A stretch of 64,000 nucleotides of DNA from Nostocales cyanobacterium HT-58-2 (GTDB taxonomy: Bacteria > Cyanobacteriota > Cyanobacteriia > Cyanobacteriales > Nostocaceae): the NCBI GenBank assembly GCA_002163975.1, contig CP019636.1:6203501-6267500 (forward strand), written 5' to 3'. This document shows positions 18,212 through 26,842 of this stretch, piece by piece. Every line of letters starts with the position of its first letter. Within the stretch, counting starts at the first letter, position 1. Below the pieces are notes generated by a model. It was given only the letters and a program-made list of their open reading frames with translations. It made no database searches and was not told the DNA's origin. The translations under genes and the position numbers were made by a program.

Positions 18212-18424
18212 CTACGGAGGGAAACCCTCCTTCAGTGCTGACTCATGAATGCGTTGCAGCTTTAGCTGCCGTGCCCATCTTTCAACGAATTCGGACAAAC
18301 AGAGTTTCTCAGCCGCCGCCGCTTCTTGAAGGTTTTGATAGGCTGTGTCCGTTAATCCAATGGCTCGCTTCTTCTTAATTCCTTCATACAAAATAGGTAC
18401 GTTCTTCAATCTTTTCTTGCCCAT
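18212..18424 (-). CDS. Small ribbon-helix-helix-like protein, 70 aa
   Basis: The protein has a basic start (MGKKRLKNVPILYEGIKKK), a central ALTDTAYQNLQEAA-like helix and SEFVERWARQL, which together look like a small MetJ/Arc-type DNA-binding protein. It lies within the decayed insertion element; similar small genes often accompany such elements or toxin-antitoxin pairs in cyanobacteria, but I cannot name a function. No toxin is next to it. The C-terminal coding end runs into the GGAGGGAAACCCTCC repeat (18215-18230), so the stop may have been supplied by the repeat. Confidence 0.5.
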   Translation of the reverse strand: MGKKRLKNVPILYEGIKKKRAIGLTDTAYQNLQEAAAAEKLCLSEFVERWARQLKLQRIHESALKEGFPP

Positions 18425-18459
18425 GCTTGCGACTCTTTAGTTCTTGGTGTTATACTAAT

Positions 18460-18905
18460 GAGAGCGACAGGTGAAAGTCCAAGACAGGGTGTCCGGCAAA
18501 TAGGGTTGAGCCTTTTGGCAGACAGTACCCCACTCCGTGGTCGAATAACAATACTTGCTGCTCGGTGGCGAAGTCGAGTGAAAACATAGCCAGAGTTTCT
18601 AACACAAACCAAATCCAGAAAAAGCAAAATAATTTCAGAAATTAAGGTATCGTGGGGCGCACGAAAACCACGGAAATGACAGAACCAGCTTTGAAGGCAC
18701 TGTCTACAAGTACCTAACGCTTGGGGATGATGAAGCCCTCTGGGGCTATCTAAATCAAGCTCAAAACTTGGTTCAATAGAACGGGTTTTTGGTTTGAGGA
18801 CTGCTCGCAAGAGATAGATAGTTTGAAGGTACGTCGATGAACCAAGAATCCCACGGCTTTACACCACATTGGAGCGAAGCGAAATGTGGTAGCCGTGGGA
18901 GCGTC
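18460..18905 (+). ncRNA. Possible omega-RNA (reRNA)-like transcript of the relic element
   Basis: A non-coding plus-strand region with several short stems (for example CGTGGGGCGCACGAAAACCACG near 18650, and GCCCTCTGGGGC) that ends at the right-end hairpin and GCGTCAA. In IS200/IS605 elements this position encodes the guide RNA, whose 3' guide reads the flank just beyond the element. The assignment rests on position and resemblance only; a group II intron fragment was considered and is less likely. Low confidence. Confidence 0.27.
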
Positions 18906-19496
18906 AAAGCTTATGAAGTTTCAGTCAAGCTAGAATCAATCCTTGGCTGGAAACCCATATCTACTTGAAGTTGCATCTGTATGATAAAAAAAATACTTCG
19001 TAAGGGATGAGGATTTTTAATATATAAATAGCTCGACGTAAACACAGTGATTTCAAATTGGTGAAGTACATGAGTTTTGTTTCAAAATCAGGGATAAAGC
19101 CTGTTTTACTCAGGAATTGCTGCTGTAAATGTAGGATCGCTTAGCGAAGCGTAACCTATACTGTCTTATCCGATTGATACCGTACTCTGGGCTAATGCAA
19201 CGCCAGTTGCTACAACGGAGGAAACCTCCGCAACGCACTGGCTCTCCTACACAAAATTCTGCTTACTTAGTATCTCAAAGACACTGGTAACAAATAGTGT
19301 TTGTATATTTATTTACATAAAAAATGTATGGAAAAATTCTCTTTTAAAATTATTTGAACACTTATATAATTAAGTCTTCAAATCATGCAGTTATTAATAC
19401 TAAAGAAAAATATTTTTTGTAGCCTTTTAAGGCTGATTGATTTGTTGATTCAGATGATGTATGTAATATCACTTCTTAGTTGTTAGGAAGAATAGC
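18906..19496. other. Repeat-bearing intergenic spacer, 590 bp
   Basis: AT-rich spacer upstream of the COP23 gene. It contains the repeat cluster at 19131-19247; the last 230 bp before the gene are strongly AT-rich and presumably hold its promoter and leader. Confidence 0.5.
19131..19247. repeat. Composite dispersed repeat (GTAGGAT half copy plus GGAGG palindrome)
   Basis: A half copy of the GTAGGAT.../GCGTAACC module (19131) is followed by CAACGCCAGTTGC, the palindrome CGGAGGAAACCTCCG and CACTGGCTCTCC. The second part matches modules at 18215, 38621, 39840 and 63684. Confidence 0.7.
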
Positions 19497-20021
19497 ATGA
19501 CTATGAAAGCCAAATTATTTGCAAATATAGTGGCTGCCAGTGCGCTCGCCCTAGGCAGCGTTGCTACTATGAGTCACTCTAGCTATGCTCAAACAACTAC
19601 ATACTTTTGTGGTACAAACAGGGATGGTGTCCCAACGACTTATGCCCGCAACGCAACAGGGAGGAAAATTCCAGTCATTAGCTGGCAAAGAAATTGGAAC
19701 AGCAAATTCTCTCCTAAAGGACGCTGTGAGGTCGTTTCCGCTAGATTTCAAAGTGCCTCTGTTGACGGTGTGCTCAATTACCTCACAACTGGAACAATGA
19801 ATGGTCAAAAGGTTTTGTGTGCTGCCAGTCGATACGGTGGTACTTGCAGTCACTTGCTCCTCACCTTGAGAGCAGATGATGATGCAAGCCAGGTGATTGA
19901 AAATCTCAGGCAAATGGGTTACACCGCTAGCGGTCCGATTATTCAATCTGAAGATGGTTCTCCCCAAGTTTACATTGACATGAATCAGTTATTACGGGAA
20001 GAATCTGTTGGCGACGAGTAG
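19497..20021 (+). CDS. COP23 domain protein, secreted
   Basis: A 174-residue protein with a clear signal peptide (residues 1-31, cleavage near SYAQ) and a mature domain matching the COP23 family: TTYFCGTNRDGVPTTYARN, a middle SFDGVLNYL-like stretch (VDGVLNYLTTG), three further Cys likely in disulphides, and a C-terminal VYIDMNQLL. The family is named after a circadian-oscillating, membrane-associated 23-kDa protein; its biochemical role is unknown. An AGGAAG site precedes the ATG. It lies 78 bp upstream of the protease-TPR gene on the same strand, and COP23 genes commonly sit next to trypsin-like proteins in cyanobacteria, so a shared envelope role is likely. Confidence 0.87.
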   Translation: MTMKAKLFANIVAASALALGSVATMSHSSYAQTTTYFCGTNRDGVPTTYARNATGRKIPVISWQRNWNSKFSPKGRCEVVSARFQSASVDGVLNYLTTGTMNGQKVLCAASRYGGTCSHLLLTLRADDDASQVIENLRQMGYTASGPIIQSEDGSPQVYIDMNQLLREESVGDE

Positions 20022-20099
20022 GATATCCTAGTTCCAATACATCCAACTTGCAGAGTTCCCACAGGGAAATCTAAATTGACCTTAATCGGACATGAGCAA

Positions 20100-23000
20100 A
20101 TGAATTGTCGGTTACTGGCTTTGGTCGTCTGGATGGGCACGTTGTGGATGCTGCCAGTACAAAGTCTTCCTCTAAGTATCTCAGCCCCCAAGCTTTTTGC
20201 GCAACAGCAATCTTCTCAGTTGTCTCAAGAGCAACTGCAGAAGCTTGCTGAATCGATCACAGTCAAGATTATCTCTGGAGAAAAGGGCGGTTCGGGAATA
20301 TTGATTCAGAAGGAAGGTCAACTGTACACAGTTCTGACCAGTCAGCACATCCTGGAAGTAGGAAAACCTAATTTCATACGTACACCCGATGGTCAAAATT
20401 ATCAAGCTGAGTTAGTTAAGGAGGTTAATTACTATAACAAGGATTTGGTTCTATTGCAGTTTCGTGCTAATGGAAACTATGCCGTAGCCTCCCTAGCAAA
20501 TTCATCAACGTTAAAAGAAGGTGATAAAGTATTTGCCGCAGGGTTTCCCTTTGAAGAGGATTCCTCTGAGTCAAGGCAGTTTGTCACCAAAGCCGGACGT
20601 ATTTCCCTGTTGCTAGAACGCTCCTTAAGAGGAGGGTATCGGATTGGATACACCAATGAAATTGAAAAAGGCATGAGTGGCGGACCCGTACTCAGTAGTG
20701 AGGGTAAGGTCATCGGTATCAATGGCATTCATGCCCAACCCCTATGGGGCGATCCATATGTGTATGAGGATGGTTCGCAACCTAATGATGCGTTGCGCGA
20801 TCGCATGAGGCGATCAAGTTGGGGAGTTCCCATTGAGACATTAGCTCAGCTAGATCCCCCAATGATTCCACCTGAAATCCCGCAAGCAAGGAACACAGTT
20901 ACCAAAGCAACGTCAAGCGCTCCACCTTTAGTCACAAGTCTAGTTAACAAAATTGCCAAAGACATTACTGTATTAATCACTTGGCAAAACAGTCATGGCT
21001 CAGGAGTGATTGTGGCTAAGGAAGGTAACACATACTACGTGCTCACTGCAGGTCATGTGGCACGAGGTAAGAACGATTTGAAAATTGTTACCGCCGATGG
21101 ACAGCAGTATCCCGTAAACACTAGCACTATCAAAACCTGGGAAGGGACAGACTTAGCACTGTTGCAGTTCACTAGCAACCAAACTTACCAAGTGGCTACC
21201 CTAGCTGACTATGACTTAGAAAATGAAGACAGAGTGGTTTTTGTGTCTGGAACACCGGCATCAAAAGAAGCCACCATACAACCAAACCGTCAGTTTAGCG
21301 TGGGAGTCTTGTACGGTGGAGGAATTGATCGCGCCAAGGACTCTCGTTCTTTTGCATTCGGTTATGAACTGGTTTATACCAATTCTACTGACAAAGGAAT
21401 GAGTGGCAGCCCAGTCTTAGATAGCCTGGGTCGAGTTATTGGAATTCATACAGCAGCGGAAGGAGAACCAACGTTAATTAAGCAAAAAACGGGTGAGGAA
21501 CGCGAAATCCAACTGGGTTACAGCTTGGGTGTGCCTATTCGCACCTTTTTGGCACTGGTACAACAGGAAAAATCGCAACTTAAGTTCAAAAAGCATACGA
21601 CTGTACCACCGCGATTGAGTGATCCCCAACAAGATGCCATTATCACATCTGCTCTGAATTTAGAATCACCAGGAACCAATTCCGATGAATTTGAGTGGCT
21701 TAGCTATGGGAATAAACTGTTGCGATCGCAGAAATACGAAAAAGCTGTAGATGCTTTTAATAAAGCAATTCAAATCAAACCAAACTTTTCTCAAGCTTGG
21801 TATGCACGCGGACGTGCACAGCGTCTACAGCAAAAATATAAAGAAGCACTGGAATCTTTCAACAAAGCAACGACGTATAATCCAACATACGATCCTGCTT
21901 GGCGCGAGCTAGGAGATACGCTTTTTGCCTTGAATCGGTACGACGAAGCCCGTCAAGTTCTAGAAAAGGTCATTTCACTCAAGCCAGATGAGTTTATGGC
22001 TTATCGCGGACTGTGTAATGTCTTAGGCGAATTAGGAAATTACCCAAAAGCGATTCAAGCTTGCGATCAAGCTATCAAAATCAATCCCCAGCCTTTACAG
22101 TACATTCTCCGGGGTGAACTGCGTATCAGTATGGGAGACACCACCGAAGCAATCAAGGATTTCAACGCAGCTTTGCGCCTTCAGCCAGACAACCCTTTTG
22201 CATACCGACAGCGTGGTGTCGCAAGATCTAGTGAAGAAAATTATCAAGCAGCACTTGAAGATTTAAATAAAGCTCTTACCCTTCAGCCAGACAATGCTTA
22301 TGCCTACGTTGATCGAGGGATGATCTACGCTTTGCTAGGAAACCGTAAAGCATTCACTGAAGATTTTGATAAAGCTCTAAGCCTTGAGCCTGACTCTGCT
22401 TCTATTTATAACAAGCGGGGGACTGCCCGGCATATTCTGCAAGACGACAAAGGAGCAATTGAAGATTACACCGCAGCGATTCGCTTTGCTCCTGAATCAG
22501 CTTACATTTACTACAAAAAGCTTGGCGATGTGCGAACTGCTCAGAAAGACTTGCAAGCAGCAAGTGAAAACTATAGTGAAGCTATACGCCTAGAACCTAA
22601 CTATGCCCCTGCCTATGTTGGTCGGGGGATTGTCCAGGCTATGCTGGGAAATCAGCAGGGATTTACAGAGGATTTTGACACAGCTGTGCGCCTCCAGCCT
22701 GAAAATGCCTGGCTCTACAGTTACCGGGGATATGCCCGATTTCTCCTCAAAGACAACAAGGGAGGGATTGAAGATTACAACAAAGCCATGAGTCTGTTTC
22801 CTCAACTGTCACATTTGTACTATGTCTTCCGGGGGAACTCTCGACAGGAACAGAAAGACTATCAAGGAGCGATCGCAGATTACAATGAAGCAATTCGCCT
22901 CAAGCCAGATTTTGCCCTAGCTTACAATAACAGGGGGCTAGTGCGTGTCCAAGAGCAAGGTTTGGCAGGAGCAAGCACGCCTACTAAACAATCTATTCGC

Positions 23001-23282
23001 CTCAACGCAAACATTCCTACTGTGTTGTATCTCAGTCCAGAGTCTGTAGAGAAGACACAGGAGACTCAAAAAGATTATGAAAAAGCGATCGCTGACTTTA
23101 CAGAAGCGATTCGCCTTAAGCCAGATTTTGCCCTAGCCTACCACAACCGTGGTCTGGCGCGTTGGTATGAGAAAGACAACAAAGGGGCAATGGAAGATTT
23201 CAAACAAGCGATTCGCCTCAAACCAGACCTTGCCGAAGCTTATAACAACGAGGCTTTTGCACGTCTTTTTCAAAAAAACTAG
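20100..23282 (+). CDS. Double trypsin-like protease with C-terminal TPR array
   Basis: About 1060 residues: a signal peptide (LLALVVWMGTLWMLPVQS), then two consecutive trypsin-like domains. Domain 1 shows His in LTSQHIL, Asp in NKDLVLLQF and Ser in GMSGGPVL. Domain 2 shows LTAGHVA, GTDLALLQF and GMSGSPVL. Both triads look intact. From about residue 540 to the end come about a dozen TPR units of the form A(x)YxxRGxxRxxxxxYxxAIxDF...IRLKPD, suited to binding protein partners. It should work in the periplasm or at the cell surface. The frame could start at a TTG (20076), but the ATG at 20100 begins the signal peptide. It likely forms a unit with the COP23 gene. Confidence 0.92.
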   Translation: MNCRLLALVVWMGTLWMLPVQSLPLSISAPKLFAQQQSSQLSQEQLQKLAESITVKIISGEKGGSGILIQKEGQLYTVLTSQHILEVGKPNFIRTPDGQNYQAELVKEVNYYNKDLVLLQFRANGNYAVASLANSSTLKEGDKVFAAGFPFEEDSSESRQFVTKAGRISLLLERSLRGGYRIGYTNEIEKGMSGGPVLSSEGKVIGINGIHAQPLWGDPYVYEDGSQPNDALRDRMRRSSWGVPIETLAQLDPPMIPPEIPQARNTVTKATSSAPPLVTSLVNKIAKDITVLITWQNSHGSGVIVAKEGNTYYVLTAGHVARGKNDLKIVTADGQQYPVNTSTIKTWEGTDLALLQFTSNQTYQVATLADYDLENEDRVVFVSGTPASKEATIQPNRQFSVGVLYGGGIDRAKDSRSFAFGYELVYTNSTDKGMSGSPVLDSLGRVIGIHTAAEGEPTLIKQKTGEEREIQLGYSLGVPIRTFLALVQQEKSQLKFKKHTTVPPRLSDPQQDAIITSALNLESPGTNSDEFEWLSYGNKLLRSQKYEKAVDAFNKAIQIKPNFSQAWYARGRAQRLQQKYKEALESFNKATTYNPTYDPAWRELGDTLFALNRYDEARQVLEKVISLKPDEFMAYRGLCNVLGELGNYPKAIQACDQAIKINPQPLQYILRGELRISMGDTTEAIKDFNAALRLQPDNPFAYRQRGVARSSEENYQAALEDLNKALTLQPDNAYAYVDRGMIYALLGNRKAFTEDFDKALSLEPDSASIYNKRGTARHILQDDKGAIEDYTAAIRFAPESAYIYYKKLGDVRTAQKDLQAASENYSEAIRLEPNYAPAYVGRGIVQAMLGNQQGFTEDFDTAVRLQPENAWLYSYRGYARFLLKDNKGGIEDYNKAMSLFPQLSHLYYVFRGNSRQEQKDYQGAIADYNEAIRLKPDFALAYNNRGLVRVQEQGLAGASTPTKQSIRLNANIPTVLYLSPESVEKTQETQKDYEKAIADFTEAIRLKPDFALAYHNRGLARWYEKDNKGAMEDFKQAIRLKPDLAEAYNNEAFARLFQKN

Positions 23283-23336
23283 ACGAAAGCCAATGCAGAA
23301 ACTTTAGACTGAAATGAACTTTAGACTGAAATAGTA

Positions 23337-25286
23337 TCACCGAACCACCCGCCAGAGATTAATCGTCCCATTAGCACTACCACTGGCAAGGGTCTTGCCA
23401 TCAGGACTGAAGGCAACGGAAGTCACCTCTTTAGAATGCCCTTTTAGGGTGCGAATTTCCCTTTTCGTTGCCAGATCCCAGAGTTTGATGGTGTGGTCAC
23501 TACTGCCACTGGCAAGGGTTTTACCATCTGAGGAGAAGGCGACAGAATTCACCGAGTAGGAATGTCCCTCTAAGGTGTAGATTTCTTGTCCTGTTACCAA
23601 ATTCCACAGTTTAATCGTGTTATCAGCACTACTACTAGCAAGAGTTTGTCCATCAGGGGTGATGGCGATAGACCTGATCGGCTGGGAATGCCCCTTGAAA
23701 GTTCTGATGACCTGCTTATTGGCTAAACCCCATAGTTTAATTGTGTTGTCCTCACTACCACTGGCAAGAGTTTGTCCATCAGGAGCAAAGGCGATGGATT
23801 TCACTGCACTGGAATGTTGTTTTAGGGTAGCGATTTCCTTTCCTGACGGCAGTTCCCACAGTTTTATAGTTCCGTCAAAACCTCCACTGGCAAGCATCTT
23901 GCTATTTGGACTAATGGCAACGCACTCAACCGAACTTGAATGCCCATGGAGGGTACGAACTTCTTGTCCAGTTAATGGATTCCATAGCTTGATAGTTTTA
24001 TCACCATTGCCACTGGCTACAGTACGACCATCCGGACTGATGGCGACAGCATAAACCGAACCAGCGTACCCTTCAAGTGTGGAGATTTCCTTTCCATTTG
24101 CCAAATTCCAAAGTTTGAGCGTTGTGTCAAAACTCCCACTGACAAGAGTGACACCATTAGAAATGGAACTGATAGCAACAGAAGTTACTAAGTTGGAATG
24201 CCCGCTAAGGGTTTTTATCAGGAAAGAATTTTTTTCTGCTATAACGTCTAGAGGTTGGAAGTCATTTGCATACCAAACTCCCCCACATCCCAACAACACA
24301 ATGGCAGCACCTGCTAAAAGTCTGTTTTTAAGTGTGGGAGGATGTGGGGATGGTGGCTGATATGTCAAGTCTTTGATGACTTCATCTGCTGACTGATAAC
24401 GCTCTTCAATGTCTTTCTTGAGAAGCTTATCAAAAATTTCTGCCAAATCCATGCTGATTGGACGTTTCAAATATTGCCGCCAAGAACTCACCCAGCTATA
24501 GCCATTTTCTGTCCAAAGTAGAGCTGGTGAAATACCTGATATTAAATGAAAGCAAGTCGCACCCAAACCAAACAAATCACTGGCTGGATAAGCCTCACCA
24601 TCTTGTATTTGTTCTAGAGGGCTATACCCACGTGTGCCAATAGTTGTGCCCGGTTTCGTCCGTACTGTTGCACTGAGCTGCTTGGAGGCACCAAAGTCAA
24701 TGAGTACGAGCTGCCCTTCTCCCCCATTTGTTTTCCCCCCGCTTGGGGAGGTTATGAGGGGGTTTCGCCGCATTATATTTTGTGGCTTGATGTCCCGGTG
24801 AATAACCCCGCGTTCATGGATAAACTTGAGAACGGGCAACAAATCGAGCAAAACTTCCCGAATATCTGTTTCACGATATGCTCCCCGTTGTCGCAAATCT
24901 TTGAGCAAAGTCTGCCCATCAATAAACTCTTGTACTAGATAGAGATAGTTATCTTCCTCAAAATAAGCCAGCAAGGTAGGAATTTGCGAATTTTTCCCTA
25001 GTTCTTGTAATCGCTGAGCCTCTTGTTGAAATGACTCAATTGCCTTCTTCAAAGCCCATGTGCCTTGAACTTTCGGTGCCAATTGCTTGACAACGCAGCG
25101 TTCATTTAATTTATCTACATCTTCTGCCAAGTAGGTTCTACCAAATCCACCCTCATCTGAAAGCACCTTGATAACACGATAGTGACCTCTCAAAAGCGGT
25201 ATCAGTGGCGCTCCGCAACTCTGGCAATTTGTTATCCCACTCAGATTGAGGGGATTTTGGCAATCGGGATTAAGGCAGCAGAGCAT
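23337..25286 (-). CDS. 4-Cys-prefix Ser/Thr kinase with 7-bladed WD40 (copy A)
   Basis: About 649 residues. The N-terminal zinc-ribbon-like prefix has Cys at 3/4, 9, 21 and 24. The kinase domain (about 35-310) has the loop SDEGGFG, K67, HRDIKPQN (163-170) and IDFG (196-199), so it is predicted active. An extra stretch (NPLITSPSGGKTNGGEG) sits between HRD and DFG, where copy B has only four residues. A single transmembrane helix (AGAAIVLLGCGGVWYA) separates the kinase from seven WD40 repeats, enough for one closed propeller outside the membrane. It likely senses an extracytoplasmic ligand or partner. The start MLCCLNPDC is shared by its paralogues. Same strand as the IS630 element and copies B and C. 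Confidence 0.93.
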   Translation of the reverse strand: MLCCLNPDCQNPLNLSGITNCQSCGAPLIPLLRGHYRVIKVLSDEGGFGRTYLAEDVDKLNERCVVKQLAPKVQGTWALKKAIESFQQEAQRLQELGKNSQIPTLLAYFEEDNYLYLVQEFIDGQTLLKDLRQRGAYRETDIREVLLDLLPVLKFIHERGVIHRDIKPQNIMRRNPLITSPSGGKTNGGEGQLVLIDFGASKQLSATVRTKPGTTIGTRGYSPLEQIQDGEAYPASDLFGLGATCFHLISGISPALLWTENGYSWVSSWRQYLKRPISMDLAEIFDKLLKKDIEERYQSADEVIKDLTYQPPSPHPPTLKNRLLAGAAIVLLGCGGVWYANDFQPLDVIAEKNSFLIKTLSGHSNLVTSVAISSISNGVTLVSGSFDTTLKLWNLANGKEISTLEGYAGSVYAVAISPDGRTVASGNGDKTIKLWNPLTGQEVRTLHGHSSSVECVAISPNSKMLASGGFDGTIKLWELPSGKEIATLKQHSSAVKSIAFAPDGQTLASGSEDNTIKLWGLANKQVIRTFKGHSQPIRSIAITPDGQTLASSSADNTIKLWNLVTGQEIYTLEGHSYSVNSVAFSSDGKTLASGSSDHTIKLWDLATKREIRTLKGHSKEVTSVAFSPDGKTLASGSANGTINLWRVVR

Positions 25287-25410
25287 CGTCTGGCAAGCGT
25301 GACTGTGCTGCAATCTATGATATTACATTCAAAATTTTTCATCTAACAATTGTCAAATTTATCATTAATTATTCTTGTCTTTATCCCAAAAGTCATTTGA
25401 TACCATTTCT

Positions 25411-25962
25411 TTATAAAGCTGCGCTAAATAAAGCTTCAAGAATAAAGTCGTAAGAAGTGAGAGAGGAAATCATGGAAGGTGTAATTGCTTTGAGGACATC
25501 AGTTAACTTCTGCTGTAGTTGTGTGAGGGTTTGACAATTTTCCCATTGGAGTTGAGATTTGAGAAATTCCCAAAACCGCTCAATTGGGTTGAGTTGAGGA
25601 GAGTGAGGAGGTTGAAAAATAGGGATAATGTTATCTGGATAATCGAGAGCTTTCGCTTTGTGAAAAGACCCTTGGTCGAACTGGATAACCGCGATATCAT
25701 CACCAAGGTCAGCAGAGAGCAACTCCAAAAAGTTTTGAAAACAATCACTATTGAGGTAGGGGAACTCATAGAAAAAGCTGTATCCACTTAGGGGTTCTAC
25801 GACTCCGTATAAATAAAAATTTTCACGTTGCCATTGGCTTAAACCCACGGGTTTAACTCCTTTAGCCGTAATTAAACGTCCTGCAATTGTCTTTAATCCT
25901 AAACGTGTTTCATCCTGGCACAAGTACCTCAATCGTTTACCCTCTCCAAACTCTTCCTGCAA
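25411..25962 (-). CDS. IS630 transposase, catalytic frame (OrfB)
   Basis: The DDE catalytic half of the transposase: first Asp in LCQDETRLGL, second in VIQFDQGSFHKAKA, Glu in SPQLNPIERFWEFLKSQL. The frame is open upstream as far as the A8 run (minus strand, 25984-25991) where OrfA ends. A -1 slip on the run joins the frames as ...FKKLPLAFKFLQEEFGEG, so the active enzyme is probably the fusion and the annotated Met is not a real start. The stop codon lies in the terminal repeat. All catalytic residues are present, so it may still be active. Confidence 0.88.
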   Translation of the reverse strand: MQEEFGEGKRLRYLCQDETRLGLKTIAGRLITAKGVKPVGLSQWQRENFYLYGVVEPLSGYSFFYEFPYLNSDCFQNFLELLSADLGDDIAVIQFDQGSFHKAKALDYPDNIIPIFQPPHSPQLNPIERFWEFLKSQLQWENCQTLTQLQQKLTDVLKAITPSMISSLTSYDFILEALFSAAL

Positions 25963-25973
25963 GAATTTGAATG

Positions 25974-26468
25974 CTAGAGGCAGTTTTTTTTAAAGTGAGA
26001 TAGGCTTTCTGGGTGTTGTTTGGTGCTTTGAGGACGAGGCACTTTCAATTTCGCACCCAAACGCTTGCGAACAATTTCATAGACTGTTTTGTAGGCAAGT
26101 GAAAGTCCTAATTCGCTCTTGAGCCATTGTTGAATTTGACTATAGCTTTGAAACCCAGATGGTTCCTGCAACTTCTGTTTCAACCGTTCTAAGTCTGAAC
26201 CACTTATGCTCAGAACTTTCCCTGGTGCATGTTTTACTTCAAGTAAGCCCCTTCGTCCTTCATCTTTATACTTTCTCACCCAACGAGTTATGGTTGCTTC
26301 ATCACGCCCTAAACGTTCTGCCAGCGATCGCCTGCTGCTGACTTGACCACTCTTGAGCCAGTAGAGCATTTGCAATCTTTCTTTGCTGCTTGCTGCTGTG
26401 GCATGTTTGAGAGCTTTCTCCAATTCTTCTTGACTTTCTGAAATCTCGATTTGGAATGGACGACTCAT
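25974..26468 (-). CDS. IS630 transposase, DNA-binding frame (OrfA)
   Basis: The N-terminal half has a helix-turn-helix of the homeodomain-like kind used by IS630 (SGQVSSRRSLAERLGRDEAT then WVRKYKDEGRRGL) and a second winged segment (YSQIQQWLKSELGLSLAYKT). It ends SHFKKNCL just after an A8 slippery run; a -1 frameshift continues into the catalytic frame. The frame is open to 26492 and I prefer the ATG at 26468 (MSRPFQIEI). Programmed -1 frameshifting on A runs is known in IS630-type elements. Confidence 0.85.
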   Translation of the reverse strand: MSRPFQIEISESQEELEKALKHATAASSKERLQMLYWLKSGQVSSRRSLAERLGRDEATITRWVRKYKDEGRRGLLEVKHAPGKVLSISGSDLERLKQKLQEPSGFQSYSQIQQWLKSELGLSLAYKTVYEIVRKRLGAKLKVPRPQSTKQHPESLSHFKKNCL

Positions 26469-26537
26469 AACAAAATTACTCAATGCACCCATCTATAAGT
26501 TTGACGCAGTTTGGCGCATCTTCATACAGAATTGGTA

Positions 26538-26842
26538 TGACTGCCTCATAACAAATTTTACATACTTAAGAGCGAAAAGTATAGTAATCTTAGTAGGAGA
26601 AATACTTATACGGATAATACTATTTAATACTATTTCCTAAAAATCTGGCTACAGATGAAAGAAAGTTTGTAATTGTACTTAAGCGCTGCGACAAACAATG
26701 TGTAGCTTTCATTTAGAGAATTGATATTATTTGTTTATATCTGTGTTTATTTGTGATTTCATACTCAAAAAAATGATTTATTCAAGATAGCTGTCATTTC
26801 GGCAACAACTTTAGTGATTTGCGCGAATATTCCACTACATAA
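26538..26842. other. Intergenic spacer, 305 bp
   Basis: AT-rich DNA between the IS630 element and the end of kinase copy B. Near 26730-26770 it contains a stretch resembling the ATCTGTGTTTATCTGTGGTTTC segment downstream of lepA (44474-44500). Nothing else is seen. Confidence 0.4.

Larger units (their letters stand above)
18179..18905. mobile_element. Probable decayed IS200/IS605-type (TnpB-lineage) element
   Basis: A roughly 730-bp non-coding block bounded by a palindrome at 18179-18199 (CCCACACCTT / AAGGTGTGGG) and a long hairpin at 18850-18899 (CCCACGGCT...AGCCGTGGG). The right hairpin followed by GAGCGTCAA resembles the right end of cyanobacterial tnpB elements, as I recall them. No tnpA or tnpB frame remains. 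The right hairpin holds a second hairpin (ACCACATT / AATGTGGT) in its loop, like a nested repeat insertion. A small minus-strand RHH-type gene lies inside. The boundaries are inferred. Confidence 0.45.
25403..26535 (-). mobile_element. IS630-family insertion sequence, apparently complete
   Basis: Imperfect inverted repeats of about 24 bp including the flanking TA (25401-25424 and 26514-26537; 20 of 24 match) bound a two-frame IS630 transposase. The TA at each edge fits the TA target duplication of this family, giving an element of about 1133 bp. It inserted between two WD40-kinase genes without visibly cutting either. Confidence 0.85.

Noticed and set aside
18406..18810. 134-codon minus-strand frame in the relic element
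   Set aside because: Antisense to the structured non-coding region; no protein-like features.
18460..18830. Group II intron fragment
   Set aside because: The segment GAGCGACAGGTGAAAGTCC suggested an intron start, but I find no domain V hairpin or reverse transcriptase; an IS200/IS605 guide-RNA relic fits the ends better.
23617..24054. Long plus-strand frames opposite WD40 repeats (also 27153-27752 and 32946-33239)
   Set aside because: They mirror the periodic WD40 codons on the minus strand and are shadows, not genes.
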